A stretch of 64,000 nt of DNA, from the NCBI RefSeq assembly GCF_001620065.1, contig NZ_LQGV01000003.1, positions 1,178,001 through 1,242,000 of the forward strand, written 5' to 3'. Below the pieces are notes generated by a model. It had not been told where the DNA came from, ran no database searches, and was given only the letters and a program-made list of their open reading frames with translations. This DNA is from Microbacterium sp. TNHR37B. Lineage in GTDB: Bacteria; Actinomycetota; Actinomycetes; Actinomycetales; Microbacteriaceae. Positions within the stretch are counted from its first letter, which is position 1, and the number at the start of each line of letters is the position of its first letter. The position numbers and the translations under genes were made by a program. Shown here piece after piece: positions 23,272-31,113 of this stretch.

Positions 23272-24198
23272 CAGCAGTTCGAAGCGCTGGACCGCGCCGA
23301 CGTCGACGAGCCACAGCACCCACGGGTTGTCTCGCACGGGGCGGGCCGAATGCAGCACCGATGGGTCGTCGGGATCGGCGAAGAGCGCGTTGTCCTCCGC
23401 GAAGCGCTTGCCGAGGACGACGAGGTTTCCCCGCCCCTGCGCGACCTCGCTGACGCTGAGCTCCAGCCAGTCGCCGAGGACGTGGGCGTCGGGGGAGAAG
23501 GTCATCCCGCCGGTCGGGCTGGGGTCGGGCACGAAGGCGGTCTCGTCCGCCATGTCGATGGTGACGAGCCGGCCCCAGCGTTCGGCGAGGACGAGATGGC
23601 ACGTCTCCAGTTCCGCGCGCAGTGCGCGGATGGCGTCACTGGCGTCGGCTGCGGCGAGGGTGTAGCCCGCCGTCAGTGCCTCGAACTCGTGAAAAGGGAA
23701 GCCGGACCGCGCTCGAGCAACCCGGGCGGTGCGGCGGACCGCTCCGGTGTGGCTGCTGTCCACACAGAAGTCCGCCAGCTGTGCGAGGGTGATGGGCGCG
23801 TATCGAGGGGCGAACCCCAGGGGAGCGAGCTCATCGAGCGCGCGAGCCCAGGGCGACCCACTCGTGAACCCGTCGGCAAGCTCCGGGACGATGGCGGGGT
23901 CCACGTGCTCGACGCGACAGCCGCCGCGCTCCGAATCGCTCTCGACGCGGAAAGCGACCTGTCCTCCGTCGACGCGTCCGTACAGGAAGGCGACTCCCGG
24001 CTCGCGGAAGAACGCGTTCATCGCCCATTCGGCGGCATAGGAGCCCGCAGCCGATGAGGTCGAGCGCGGATCCTCTCGAAACCACCGCTCGCCACTCGGT
24101 GAGAGGAGGACAGCGTCGTCTGCCGCCGTCGCGAAGGCGGCAAACGCATCGATCTCATCGTCCGCTGCGGCCAGCAGTACAGCGAGATTCTCCGTCAT
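23206..24198 (-). CDS. Hypothetical protein, 330 aa
   Basis: Not recognised. The protein is soluble and acidic, with no signal peptide or membrane span; it has an Ala/Asp-rich N terminus and a central segment LETCHLVLAERWGRLVTIDMADETAFVPDP. A GGAG lies about 9 nt before ATG 24198. The final 22 codons run antisense to the methyltransferase remnant, so the original stop codon may have been lost or shifted when that gene was deleted. It precedes the FAD-linked dehydrogenase region but is read separately from it. Confidence 0.65.
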   Translation of the reverse strand: MTENLAVLLAAADDEIDAFAAFATAADDAVLLSPSGERWFREDPRSTSSAAGSYAAEWAMNAFFREPGVAFLYGRVDGGQVAFRVESDSERGGCRVEHVDPAIVPELADGFTSGSPWARALDELAPLGFAPRYAPITLAQLADFCVDSSHTGAVRRTARVARARSGFPFHEFEALTAGYTLAAADASDAIRALRAELETCHLVLAERWGRLVTIDMADETAFVPDPSPTGGMTFSPDAHVLGDWLELSVSEVAQGRGNLVVLGKRFAEDNALFADPDDPSVLHSARPVRDNPWVLWLVDVGAVQRFELLLVSGRPRNNQPERSVEARQGA

Positions 24199-24234
24199 GT
24201 CGCGACGCTCCGTCGTGTCCGGGTTCGAGCCCGT

Positions 24235-27090
24235 CTAGCGGGTCGCCTCCTCCAGCAGTTCCAGGATGTGACGGTAGTCGCTCCCGGTCGCCCGCGTCAT
24301 GCCGATCTCACAGGTGCGGTTGCAGGAGGCGTGCGCCTCGGCCCCGAGCGCCTTCACCTCGGCCGCCTCGGCCGCCGTCGCGGACGCGGTGAGCTCGGGG
24401 TGGAGCATGCCCCGGTCGCCCGCGAACGCGCAGCATCCCCAGGCGTCAGGGGTGACCGGGCGGGATGCAACCGCCCGCGCGACGGCGTCGATGTCGGCGT
24501 TGATGCCGAGCTGGGTGGAGGAGCACGTGGGGTGCAGGGCGAGTGTGTCGACCACGGGAGTGACCTCGCCGAGCCGGGGGAGCACCTCTCTCGCCACGAA
24601 GGTGACCGCATCCTCCACGACCACCGCCACGCCGGCCCGCTCGAAGAGGTGGACGAACCCCTCGGTGCAGCTGGCGGCATCACTGATGATGCGTAGCGTC
24701 GCCGTCGGGTCGGTGGCCCGCACGGACTCGGCGACCCGACGCGTCATCCGCTCCACGCCGCCGCTGTAGCCCTTCGAGGTCCAGGGCGTCGAGCAGCAGA
24801 GCGACTCCACGTCGTCGGGGACGACGACGCGCACGCCCGCTCGCTCGCACAGCGCGACGACGGTCGCGGTGACACCGATGCCCTGCCCCTCGCCCGCACC
24901 CGCGGCTCCGAACATGCTGTTGACGCACGCGGGGAGGTACAGGGCGATCGGCGCCTCGTCGCCCCCGCCACGCACTCCACGAAGTGGCCGGCGTGCCGCG
25001 CCGCCGGAGGGGAGATCGGCGGAGTAGGCGGGCACCACGTCGGCGCCGAGCACGGCGCGTCCCACGGTCGTCACGGCGGTCACCGCCGGGGCGGGCACCT
25101 TGTCGGCCGCCGTGAGGGCCACCGAGCCGATCCGGGTCACGGAGCCCCACGATCTCGCCGCCGCGGTCCAGCCGGCGGCGAGGGCGGGGTTCTGGTTCTC
25201 GCGCCGCAGCCGCTTCACGAGCTGACCGGTGTTGATCTTCACGGGGCAGGCGGTGACGCACATGCCGTCCACCGCGCAGGTGTCCACGCCCGCGTAGTCG
25301 TAGTCGCCTTCGAGCTCGCGGGCGAGGGCATGGTCGCCGTCCGCGTCGGCGCGGACGATCGCGCGCCGCACCACGATCCGCTGGCGAGGGGTCAGGGTGA
25401 GGTCCTTCGAGGGGCACACCGGCTCGCAGTATCCGCACTCCACACAGCGGTCCGCCTCCTCCTCGATGCGCTCCGCGGGCTTGAAGGCGCGCAGGTGCGC
25501 GACGGGGTCCTCCGTGATGATGACGCCGGGATTGAGGATGCCGGCCGGATCGCACGCGTTCTTCAGCTCGCGCATGACCTCCCACAGCTCCGTCCCATAC
25601 TGACGTGCGACGAAGGGAGCCATGACCCGTCCCGTGCCGTGCTCGGCCTTGAGGTTGCCGCCCGCGTCCAGGACGAGATCGACCATGTCCTCGGTGAACT
25701 GGGCGAAGCGTTCCATCGCCGCCGCCTCGCCGAAGCGGTCGGTGAGCATGAAGTGGATGTTGCCGTCCTTGGCGTGGCCGAAGATCACGCTGTCGCGGTA
25801 ACCGTGCCGCGTGAACAGCTGCTGCAGGCCGTCGCAGGTGGGCGCCAACTGCGGAACGGGCACGACGATGTCCTCCAAGAGCGCCGTGGTGCCCGGCGGA
25901 CGCGCCCCGGCAACCGTCGCATACAGGCCCTTGCGGAGCTTCCACGCCTGTGCGCGCGCGAGGGCGTCGGCGGAGAACGCGGTCGGCGTCGTCGTCTCCG
26001 TCGCCGCCAGCGTCGCGGCCCCCGCCCGGGAGAGCGCGTCCAGCTCGTCGGCGGTGGTGGCGTGGTACTCGATCAGGAGCGCGGCGTGGTCACGGAGCTC
26101 GAACCCGTGGATCTGCGCGGGAGCGTCGTCGAACCCGCGGCCCACGCGCAGGCTCGTCGAGTCCATCAGCTCCAGCGTCGCGGCTCCCGTGGAGACGAGG
26201 GCGGGGAGGAGCCGCGTCGCGTCGTCCAGCGTCGGGAAGACCGCGAGGGCCGTCGTCACCTCGGGCTCGACCGGTACCGTCCGGTACACGGCCGATGCCA
26301 CGAAGGCGAGCGTCCCCTCGCTGCCGATGAGGAGATGGGCGAGGATCTCGACGGCGGAGTCGAAGTCGAGGAACGCGTTGATGCCGTAGCCCATCGTGTT
26401 CTTCATGGCGAACTGCCGACGGATCGTCGCGACCGACGCCGCGTTGGAGCGGACGCGGTCGCGCAGCGTCATGAGCGTGCGATGGAGATCGGGTTCAGCG
26501 CTGCGCAGTCGTGCGTCGGCATCGGGATCGGCGGTGTCGACGACGGTGCCGGTGGCCAGCACGAACCGCAGCGACTCCAGTGTGCGGTAGGTGTTCTCCT
26601 CGATCCCGCAGGCCATGCCGCTGGAGTTGTTGGCGATCACGCCCCCGATCGTGCACGCCGCTTCGCTGGCGGGATCGGGGCCGAGGCGGTAGCCGTGCCG
26701 GCGGAGGCGGTTGTTCACCTGCCGGACCGTCGCGCCCGGCTCCACGCGCACGCGTCGCCCGCCGTCGAGCACCTCGATCCCGCGGAAGTGGCGGCGCGTG
26801 CCCACGAGGAGACCCGTGCCCGAGCCCTGGCCGGACAGACTCGTGCCGCCCGAGCGGAAGGTCACCGGCATCCGGGTCTGCTGGGCGGCGCGCAGGAGCG
26901 CGGCGACCTCGGCGGAGTCGGCCGCGGTCGCGACGGCGGAGGGGGTGAGGAGGAAGTGGGAGGCGTCGGACGCAGCGGCGACCCGATCCAGTGCCCGCGC
27001 GGTGACGCGCGACGGATCCGCCACGGCCCCGCGGACGGGGGGCGGCACCTCGAACGGAGCGACTGTGCGGGTGGCTTCCTCGACGACCAT
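24235..27090 (-). CDS. FAD- and Fe-S-binding D-lactate/2-hydroxyacid dehydrogenase
   Basis: 951-aa fusion of a GlcD/Dld-type flavoprotein with a GlpC-like iron-sulfur half. FAD-binding PCMH domain at ~residues 45-200 (FRSGGTSLSGQGSG), FAD-oxidase C domain at ~260-520 (GHAKDGNIHFML, KAEHGTGRV), two 4Fe-4S clusters at ~550-615 (CVECGYCEPVCPS and CAVDGMCVTACPV), and a CCG domain near the C terminus (HPTCSSTQLG, CCAFAGDRGM). It oxidises a D-2-hydroxyacid, most likely D-lactate, and feeds electrons to the respiratory chain at the membrane. The start is ATG 27090: the upstream ATG at 27120 lies inside the -35 box. Confidence 0.9.
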   Translation of the reverse strand: MVVEEATRTVAPFEVPPPVRGAVADPSRVTARALDRVAAASDASHFLLTPSAVATAADSAEVAALLRAAQQTRMPVTFRSGGTSLSGQGSGTGLLVGTRRHFRGIEVLDGGRRVRVEPGATVRQVNNRLRRHGYRLGPDPASEAACTIGGVIANNSSGMACGIEENTYRTLESLRFVLATGTVVDTADPDADARLRSAEPDLHRTLMTLRDRVRSNAASVATIRRQFAMKNTMGYGINAFLDFDSAVEILAHLLIGSEGTLAFVASAVYRTVPVEPEVTTALAVFPTLDDATRLLPALVSTGAATLELMDSTSLRVGRGFDDAPAQIHGFELRDHAALLIEYHATTADELDALSRAGAATLAATETTTPTAFSADALARAQAWKLRKGLYATVAGARPPGTTALLEDIVVPVPQLAPTCDGLQQLFTRHGYRDSVIFGHAKDGNIHFMLTDRFGEAAAMERFAQFTEDMVDLVLDAGGNLKAEHGTGRVMAPFVARQYGTELWEVMRELKNACDPAGILNPGVIITEDPVAHLRAFKPAERIEEEADRCVECGYCEPVCPSKDLTLTPRQRIVVRRAIVRADADGDHALARELEGDYDYAGVDTCAVDGMCVTACPVKINTGQLVKRLRRENQNPALAAGWTAAARSWGSVTRIGSVALTAADKVPAPAVTAVTTVGRAVLGADVVPAYSADLPSGGAARRPLRGVRGGGDEAPIALYLPACVNSMFGAAGAGEGQGIGVTATVVALCERAGVRVVVPDDVESLCCSTPWTSKGYSGGVERMTRRVAESVRATDPTATLRIISDAASCTEGFVHLFERAGVAVVVEDAVTFVAREVLPRLGEVTPVVDTLALHPTCSSTQLGINADIDAVARAVASRPVTPDAWGCCAFAGDRGMLHPELTASATAAEAAEVKALGAEAHASCNRTCEIGMTRATGSDYRHILELLEEATR

Positions 27091-27096
27091 GGCACG

Positions 27097-27125
27097 ATTG
27101 TCAGACAAGTGGGCTGACATGTCAA
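27097..27125 (-). promoter_or_regulatory. Leaderless promoter with embedded GntR-type operator
   Basis: On the minus strand TTGACA (27120-27125), a 17-bp spacer and GACAAT (27097-27102), then 6 nt to ATG 27090. The -10 overlaps TTGTCAGACAA (27098-27108), a perfect 5-1-5 palindrome that matches the TNGTNNNACNA consensus reported for lactate regulators of the LldR/FadR class. The -35 overlaps a second palindrome, TGACATGTCA (27115-27124). Confidence 0.65.
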
Positions 27126-27184
27126 ACGACGGTCAGGCTGGCCGGGTCTCGGGCGGACGGGGCAGGCGGCAGAGGGCGATGCGA

Positions 27185-27346
27185 CTAGGGCGAGGTTCGG
27201 TGGTCGCGCGCGTGTCGTGCGGGATCAGCGGTGCGGGGGTCGTCTCCCGCCGTGTTCGACACCCCGGTCGACCCGCTCAGCGCGGAGAGGGCGACGCCGA
27301 CGGCTCGCCACACCGCCTTCGCGCCTGTGAGGATGGCGTTCTTCAT
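27185..27346 (-). CDS. Small hypothetical protein, 53 aa
   Basis: A short frame opening MKNAILTGAKAVWRAVGVAL with a strong AGGAGGAG site 5-6 nt before ATG 27346, the best ribosome-binding site in this neighbourhood. The first 25 residues could form an amphipathic or membrane-inserting helix; the rest is polar (DDPRTADPARHARDHRTSP). No family recognised. It sits between the dehydrogenase promoter and the divergent GntR gene. The frame may be real on the strength of the ribosome-binding site alone. Confidence 0.45.
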   Translation of the reverse strand: MKNAILTGAKAVWRAVGVALSALSGSTGVSNTAGDDPRTADPARHARDHRTSP

Positions 27347-27484
27347 GAGGCTCCTCCTGGATCCGTCCACGACGGTGCAGACCGTCGCCGACGCGTGCGC
27401 GCCGCGGCGGGCGTGGTTCGCTCACCCTAGCGACGGCACGTCGTTGCCGACAAGAGCAGCGAGAGTGCGACCAGCGGCGCCGGT

Positions 27485-27490
27485 TACCAT
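27485..27490 (+). promoter_or_regulatory. -10 element TACCAT, leaderless
   Basis: TACCAT ends 6 nt before GTG 27497, favouring that codon over the GTG at 27491. Confidence 0.4.
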
Positions 27491-27496
27491 GTGGCG

Positions 27497-28162
27497 GTGG
27501 CCCCCAAACTCGAGGTGGTGTCGGTCGTCGACGCCGTGATCGCCGATCTGCGTCGTCGGATGTTCTCCGGCGATCTCCTTCCCGGAGCGCCGCTGACGGA
27601 AGCCACCGTGGCCGCCACGTACGACGTCGCGCGCACCACCGCGAAGGCGGCGATCGAGAGTCTCGTGGGCGAGCGCCTCCTCGTGCGGAACGCGCACAAG
27701 ACGGCCCGTGTCGTCACTCTCGACGCCGATGATGTCCGCGACGTCTACCGCACGCGTGCCCTCATCGAGGGCCAGGTCGTGCGGACGCTCGCCGACCAGA
27801 AGCGCGTGCCCGATGCCGCGCGCCGCGCGCTCGAGGAGATGCATGCGCTCGCCGACGCGGACCCCGAACGCATCGTCGCCCCCGACATGCGCTTCCACCG
27901 CGCCCTCGTCGACGCCCTCAGGAGCGCGCGCACGAGCCGTGCCTACGAGGCGCTCGCGTCGGAAGTCGTGCTGTGCATGTCGCACGTGCAGGGCGCCGCG
28001 CTCCTTCCCACCGCCGACATCGTCTCGGAGCACGAGGAGATCCTCCGCCGCATCATCGACGGCGACGCGCAGGGAGCGGCCACGGCGGTGCAGGACCATC
28101 TGGACCGCGCGTCCGACCGCCTCGCCGCACTCGTCGAGAGTCGCGCCGCCGACCAGAGCTAG
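27497..28162 (+). CDS. GntR family regulator (FCD/FadR type)
   Basis: 221 aa. Winged helix-turn-helix at ~residues 10-70 (LPGAPLTEATVAATYDVARTTAKAAIESLVGERLL), then an all-helical FCD effector domain with the metal-binding pattern DMRFHRALVDA and SEHEEILRRII. FCD-type GntR proteins sense small organic acids such as lactate or glycolate. It lies 407 bp from the hydroxyacid dehydrogenase whose promoter carries a matching 5-1-5 operator, so it is the prime candidate regulator. Start chosen from the TACCAT -10. Confidence 0.9.
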   Translation: MAPKLEVVSVVDAVIADLRRRMFSGDLLPGAPLTEATVAATYDVARTTAKAAIESLVGERLLVRNAHKTARVVTLDADDVRDVYRTRALIEGQVVRTLADQKRVPDAARRALEEMHALADADPERIVAPDMRFHRALVDALRSARTSRAYEALASEVVLCMSHVQGAALLPTADIVSEHEEILRRIIDGDAQGAATAVQDHLDRASDRLAALVESRAADQS

Positions 28163-28246
28163 CGCCCCCGCGCCACGCGCCCGGGCGGATACCGCCAATA
28201 CGGAGGAGCGAAACCATGGACGTGCGTCGAGGCGTGGGAGACGGGG

Positions 28247-28423
28247 GTGGGTACCTACCTCCGCTTCGCGGACGCCGATCTGGCCGAGAGCTGGAGCATC
28301 ATCATCGGCGGCGACAGCCATAGGAACGGCAGTGTCCTCCTCGATATGAACGGGCTCACCTTGACCCGCGATCAGCGGCAACTCGCGGTCGAGTTGCTCT
28401 TCCCGGGGCGGGAGTCCTCCTAA
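28247..28423 (+). CDS. Small hypothetical protein, 58 aa, possibly a remnant
   Basis: A frame opening VGTYLRFADADLAESWSII and continuing through GSVLLDMNGLTLTRDQRQLAVELLF, with protein-like composition and GGGAG 6 nt before GTG 28247. A stronger site, GGAGGAG, precedes ATG 28216 in a different frame, so a frameshift may have separated the original start from this frame. No family recognised. It ends by overlapping the convergent VOC gene by 4 bp. Confidence 0.4.
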   Translation: MGTYLRFADADLAESWSIIIGGDSHRNGSVLLDMNGLTLTRDQRQLAVELLFPGRESS

Positions 28424-28794
28424 GTCCCTGAGGCGACGTTCTCGATCAGGCACAGCTGAGTACCGTCCGGGTCGATGAGAAACCCTGCGCGGCGACCCCA
28501 CGGCTGTAGCTGGATCGGATGGAGACGGGGGTGACCGACGGTCTTCTCGGGCACCCCGGCCGCAGCGACCTGTCGGTACAGGACGTCGAGATCGTCGACG
28601 CGGACGCTGCACATGAAGGAGCTGTCTTCGGGCACGAGATCCGGGAACGCGAAGAACTCCAGCCGTAGCTCTCCGCGACGCAGCATCAGCCACTCCTCGC
28701 TTCGACAACTCAGTTCGAATCCGAATCCGCCGTAGAACGCGAGCGTCACATCGAAATCACGGGAGGGCAGATTCGGCACTGCGCGATCTGTCAT
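28420..28794 (-). CDS. Bleomycin resistance protein-like VOC protein
   Basis: 124-aa VOC-fold protein very like the bleomycin-binding resistance proteins: MTDRAVPNLPSRDFDVTLAFY at the start, LRLEFFAFPDLVPEDSSFMCSVRVDDLDVLY in the middle and GRRAGFLIDPDGTQLCLIEN at the end. These dimers sequester bleomycin-type drugs without modifying them. Chromosomal members in actinobacteria are common and the ligand here is untested. A TAGGCT -10 lies 6 nt before ATG 28794. Confidence 0.88.
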   Translation of the reverse strand: MTDRAVPNLPSRDFDVTLAFYGGFGFELSCRSEEWLMLRRGELRLEFFAFPDLVPEDSSFMCSVRVDDLDVLYRQVAAAGVPEKTVGHPRLHPIQLQPWGRRAGFLIDPDGTQLCLIENVASGT

Positions 28795-28800
28795 CCCGGA

Positions 28801-28806
28801 AGCCTA
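28801..28806 (-). promoter_or_regulatory. -10 element TAGGCT, leaderless
   Basis: TAGGCT on the minus strand ends 6 nt before ATG 28794; no ribosome-binding site is present. Confidence 0.4.
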
Positions 28807-28849
28807 ACGACGGCACCCCAGGTTCGGACAGGGCTGCTCCACCGCGGAA

Positions 28850-29989
28850 CTAGTCCGCGCCGAGGGCCGCGGGGTCGACGCGGAGCAGACGGTCGTCGCC
28901 GCGACGGGGATCACCACGGCCGTCCGTGTTGTTGGTCAGGAACCACACGGCGCCGTCGGGCCCGATCGTCACGTCCCGCAGCCGACCGAGCTCACCCGCG
29001 TAATGCTCGGACTGGCGCTCGGGATCGGTAAGCGAGACGCTCCGTAGCACCTCGCCGCGGAGGTTTGCCATCAGCACGACGTCCCCGACGATCGCGATCC
29101 CGCTGGGGCTGGCCTCATCGGTCGGCCACTGCGCGACCGGGTCCACGAAGCCGTCGTCCTCGCCGCCGGTCCCCTCGACGACGGGCCAGCCGTAGTTGCC
29201 GCCCGGTTCAATGAGGTTCAGCTCGTCCCACGTGTTCTGACCGAACTCGCTCGCCCAGAGGCGTCCGTCCGCATCCCACGCGAGGCCCTGCACATTGCGG
29301 TGGCCGAGGCTGTAGACGGGCGAGCCCGGCGTGGGGTTGTCGTCGGGCACCGATCCGTCGAGCTCCAGGCGGAGGATCTTGCCGTTGCGGCGCTCGGGAT
29401 TCTGCGCCGCGGGCCGGTCGCCGGCGTCGCCGACGGGAACGTAGAGCTTGCCGTCGGGCCCGATCGCGATGCGGCCCGCGTTGTGCGTGCGCGCGAACGG
29501 CAGCCCGTCCACGATCGTCACGGGATCGCCGAGCGAAAGGGAACCCGGCTCGCCGCGGAGGTCGTAGCGCTCCACGCGGTTGCCGCTGTGGGTCGTGGCG
29601 TAGACGAAGACGGCGTCGCCGGCCACCGCGAGACCCAGGAGCCCGCCCTCTCCGCCGTGCAGCACGCCGTCGATCTCTGCCGCCTCCCGCAGCTCACCGT
29701 CCGGGGTCACCTCGAGCACGCGTCCGCTGTCGCGCTCGGTGAGCAGAGCGCCCTCGCCGACCACGGCGATGGACCACGGAGCGTCCAGCCCGTCGACGAC
29801 GGTCTCCGGCTCGCGCGGAAGCGGGGTCGGGGTGGGGGTGGGGGTCGGCGTCGCTGACGGCGCCGACGGGGAGGGAGCAGCCGCGGGTGCCGACGACAGG
29901 GTCGGGTCGGGGGTGGCTCCGCACCCGGAGAGGGCCGTCGCCGCGGCGAGCGTTCCGGCGGCGAGGAAGGTCGTCGAGGCGCGTCGCAT
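28850..29989 (-). CDS. PQQ-dependent sugar dehydrogenase-type lipoprotein
   Basis: 379 aa. A lipoprotein signal ends at the lipobox LSGC (C23), followed by a Ser/Pro/Thr linker with a (TP)5 run (residues ~48-57), then a six-bladed beta-propeller of the soluble glucose/sorbosone dehydrogenase family: VVDGLDAPWSIAV, HNAGRIAIGPDGKLYVPVGDAGDR, GHRNVQGLAWDADGRLWASEFGQNTWDELN. It should sit on the outer face of the membrane and oxidise sugars if PQQ is available; no PQQ synthesis genes are in the window. A TACGGT -10 lies 6 nt before ATG 29989. Confidence 0.9.
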   Translation of the reverse strand: MRRASTTFLAAGTLAAATALSGCGATPDPTLSSAPAAAPSPSAPSATPTPTPTPTPLPREPETVVDGLDAPWSIAVVGEGALLTERDSGRVLEVTPDGELREAAEIDGVLHGGEGGLLGLAVAGDAVFVYATTHSGNRVERYDLRGEPGSLSLGDPVTIVDGLPFARTHNAGRIAIGPDGKLYVPVGDAGDRPAAQNPERRNGKILRLELDGSVPDDNPTPGSPVYSLGHRNVQGLAWDADGRLWASEFGQNTWDELNLIEPGGNYGWPVVEGTGGEDDGFVDPVAQWPTDEASPSGIAIVGDVVLMANLRGEVLRSVSLTDPERQSEHYAGELGRLRDVTIGPDGAVWFLTNNTDGRGDPRRGDDRLLRVDPAALGAD

Positions 29990-29995
29990 GGCGTC

Positions 29996-30001
29996 ACCGT
30001 A
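29996..30001 (-). promoter_or_regulatory. -10 element TACGGT, leaderless
   Basis: TACGGT on the minus strand ends 6 nt before ATG 29989. Confidence 0.4.
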
Positions 30002-30077
30002 CCGGGACGACCGCCGGAAAGGAGGGGTCTTGCGCGTGACGACCTAGACTGAGAGAGTTCCGCGTCCGTCCGATCCG

Positions 30078-30740
30078 ATGAGTTCTGCCGTGCCTGCTGC
30101 ACCTGAGACCGCGCCGCCGGTCCGCGCATTCGAGATGCGCCACCTCCAGCTCGCGCGCGCCTTCTTCGCCGCCATCGCCGCTGTGATGATCACCTTCTCG
30201 CGCGACCACTCGGCCGCCGTCGGGCTCTCGGTCTTCAGCGGCTGGGCGATCGCCACCGCACTCGTGCTGTTCGTCGCCGCCTGGCAGGTCTACGACCGCG
30301 GCCGGCGTGCCGTCCCGGTGCTCCTGGGCGTGCTCACACTCCTGGCCGGAATGGCGGGCGGACTCCCGCCCTTCCGCTCGACCACGCTGTTCTTCGTCGT
30401 CGTGATCGTCTGGGCGTTCGCGACGGGGATCACCGAGCTGGTGTCCGGGATCCGCTCGCGCGGCACCGACGACTACGCGCGCGACGCGATCCTCGTGGGG
30501 GCGCTCACGATCGCCCTCGGAGTGGGATTGCTCCTGGTCAATCCGGCCTACAGCCTCGAGTACTTCATCAAGGAGGCCGGGCAGAGCTTCGTCCTCACCG
30601 GGATCACGATCGGCGTCGGGATCTTCGGCGGGTACGCCGCGATCATCGCCGTGTTCCTCGGGATCGCCGGCTTCTCGCCCCGACACCCCGTCGTCAGCGC
30701 CGCGACATCCGATGCCGAGTCCGCAGGAGAGCCCGCATGA
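30078..30740 (+). CDS. HdeD/DUF308-like membrane protein
   Basis: 220-aa integral membrane protein with about six spans starting after a 20-residue cytoplasmic lead (LARAFFAAIAAVMITF, SGWAIATALVLFVAAW, VLLGVLTLLAGMAGG, FFVVVIVWAFATGITELVSG). The repeated three-helix layout and the ITELVSGIR segment resemble HdeD/DUF308 proteins, which are of uncertain function. TAGACT at 30045-30050 may be its -10. Overlaps the next gene by 4 bp (ATGA). Confidence 0.75.
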   Translation: MSSAVPAAPETAPPVRAFEMRHLQLARAFFAAIAAVMITFSRDHSAAVGLSVFSGWAIATALVLFVAAWQVYDRGRRAVPVLLGVLTLLAGMAGGLPPFRSTTLFFVVVIVWAFATGITELVSGIRSRGTDDYARDAILVGALTIALGVGLLLVNPAYSLEYFIKEAGQSFVLTGITIGVGIFGGYAAIIAVFLGIAGFSPRHPVVSAATSDAESAGEPA

Positions 30741-31096
30741 CCGACCCCCGCCCCACGCGTCGTGACCTCATGAAGCCCGCTCAGCTGCTCGGGCTGGCCT
30801 TCGCCGCCGCCGTCTTCGGTGGCGTCATCACGCTCGTGTCGATGGGCATCTTCCAAGACCCGCGGCCGGTTCCCGCCGGCGAGCTCCACCCTCACCTGAA
30901 GGCATGGATCGTCTCGGGTGTCGTCGCCGGCATCGTCTTCATCGTCACGCTCGTGACGATCGCCCTGCTGCTCTTGGCGGTCGACCCGGCCCAGCTGGCG
31001 AAGCAGGTCGACAGTCCCGTGCTCGTGCGCGACGAGGACTCGTCTCCGGATGCGTCCTCGGACCCGACGGCCGAGCCGCGCGCTCCCGACGCCTGA
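30737..31096 (+). CDS. Small membrane protein, two spans
   Basis: 119 aa. Two hydrophobic helices (LLGLAFAAAVFGGVITLVSMG at ~18-38 and AWIVSGVVAGIVFIVTLVTIALLLLAV at ~56-82), with a polar Asp/Pro/Ser-rich tail. No recognised family. It is translationally coupled to the HdeD-like gene upstream, so the two probably act together in the membrane. Confidence 0.8.
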   Translation: MTDPRPTRRDLMKPAQLLGLAFAAAVFGGVITLVSMGIFQDPRPVPAGELHPHLKAWIVSGVVAGIVFIVTLVTIALLLLAVDPAQLAKQVDSPVLVRDEDSSPDASSDPTAEPRAPDA

Positions 31097-31113
31097 CCCG
31101 GGACGGGTGCCGG

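Noticed and set aside
27091..27120. ATG 27120 as start of the FAD/Fe-S dehydrogenase
   Set aside because: The codon overlaps the TTGACA -35 box; transcription would start downstream of it.
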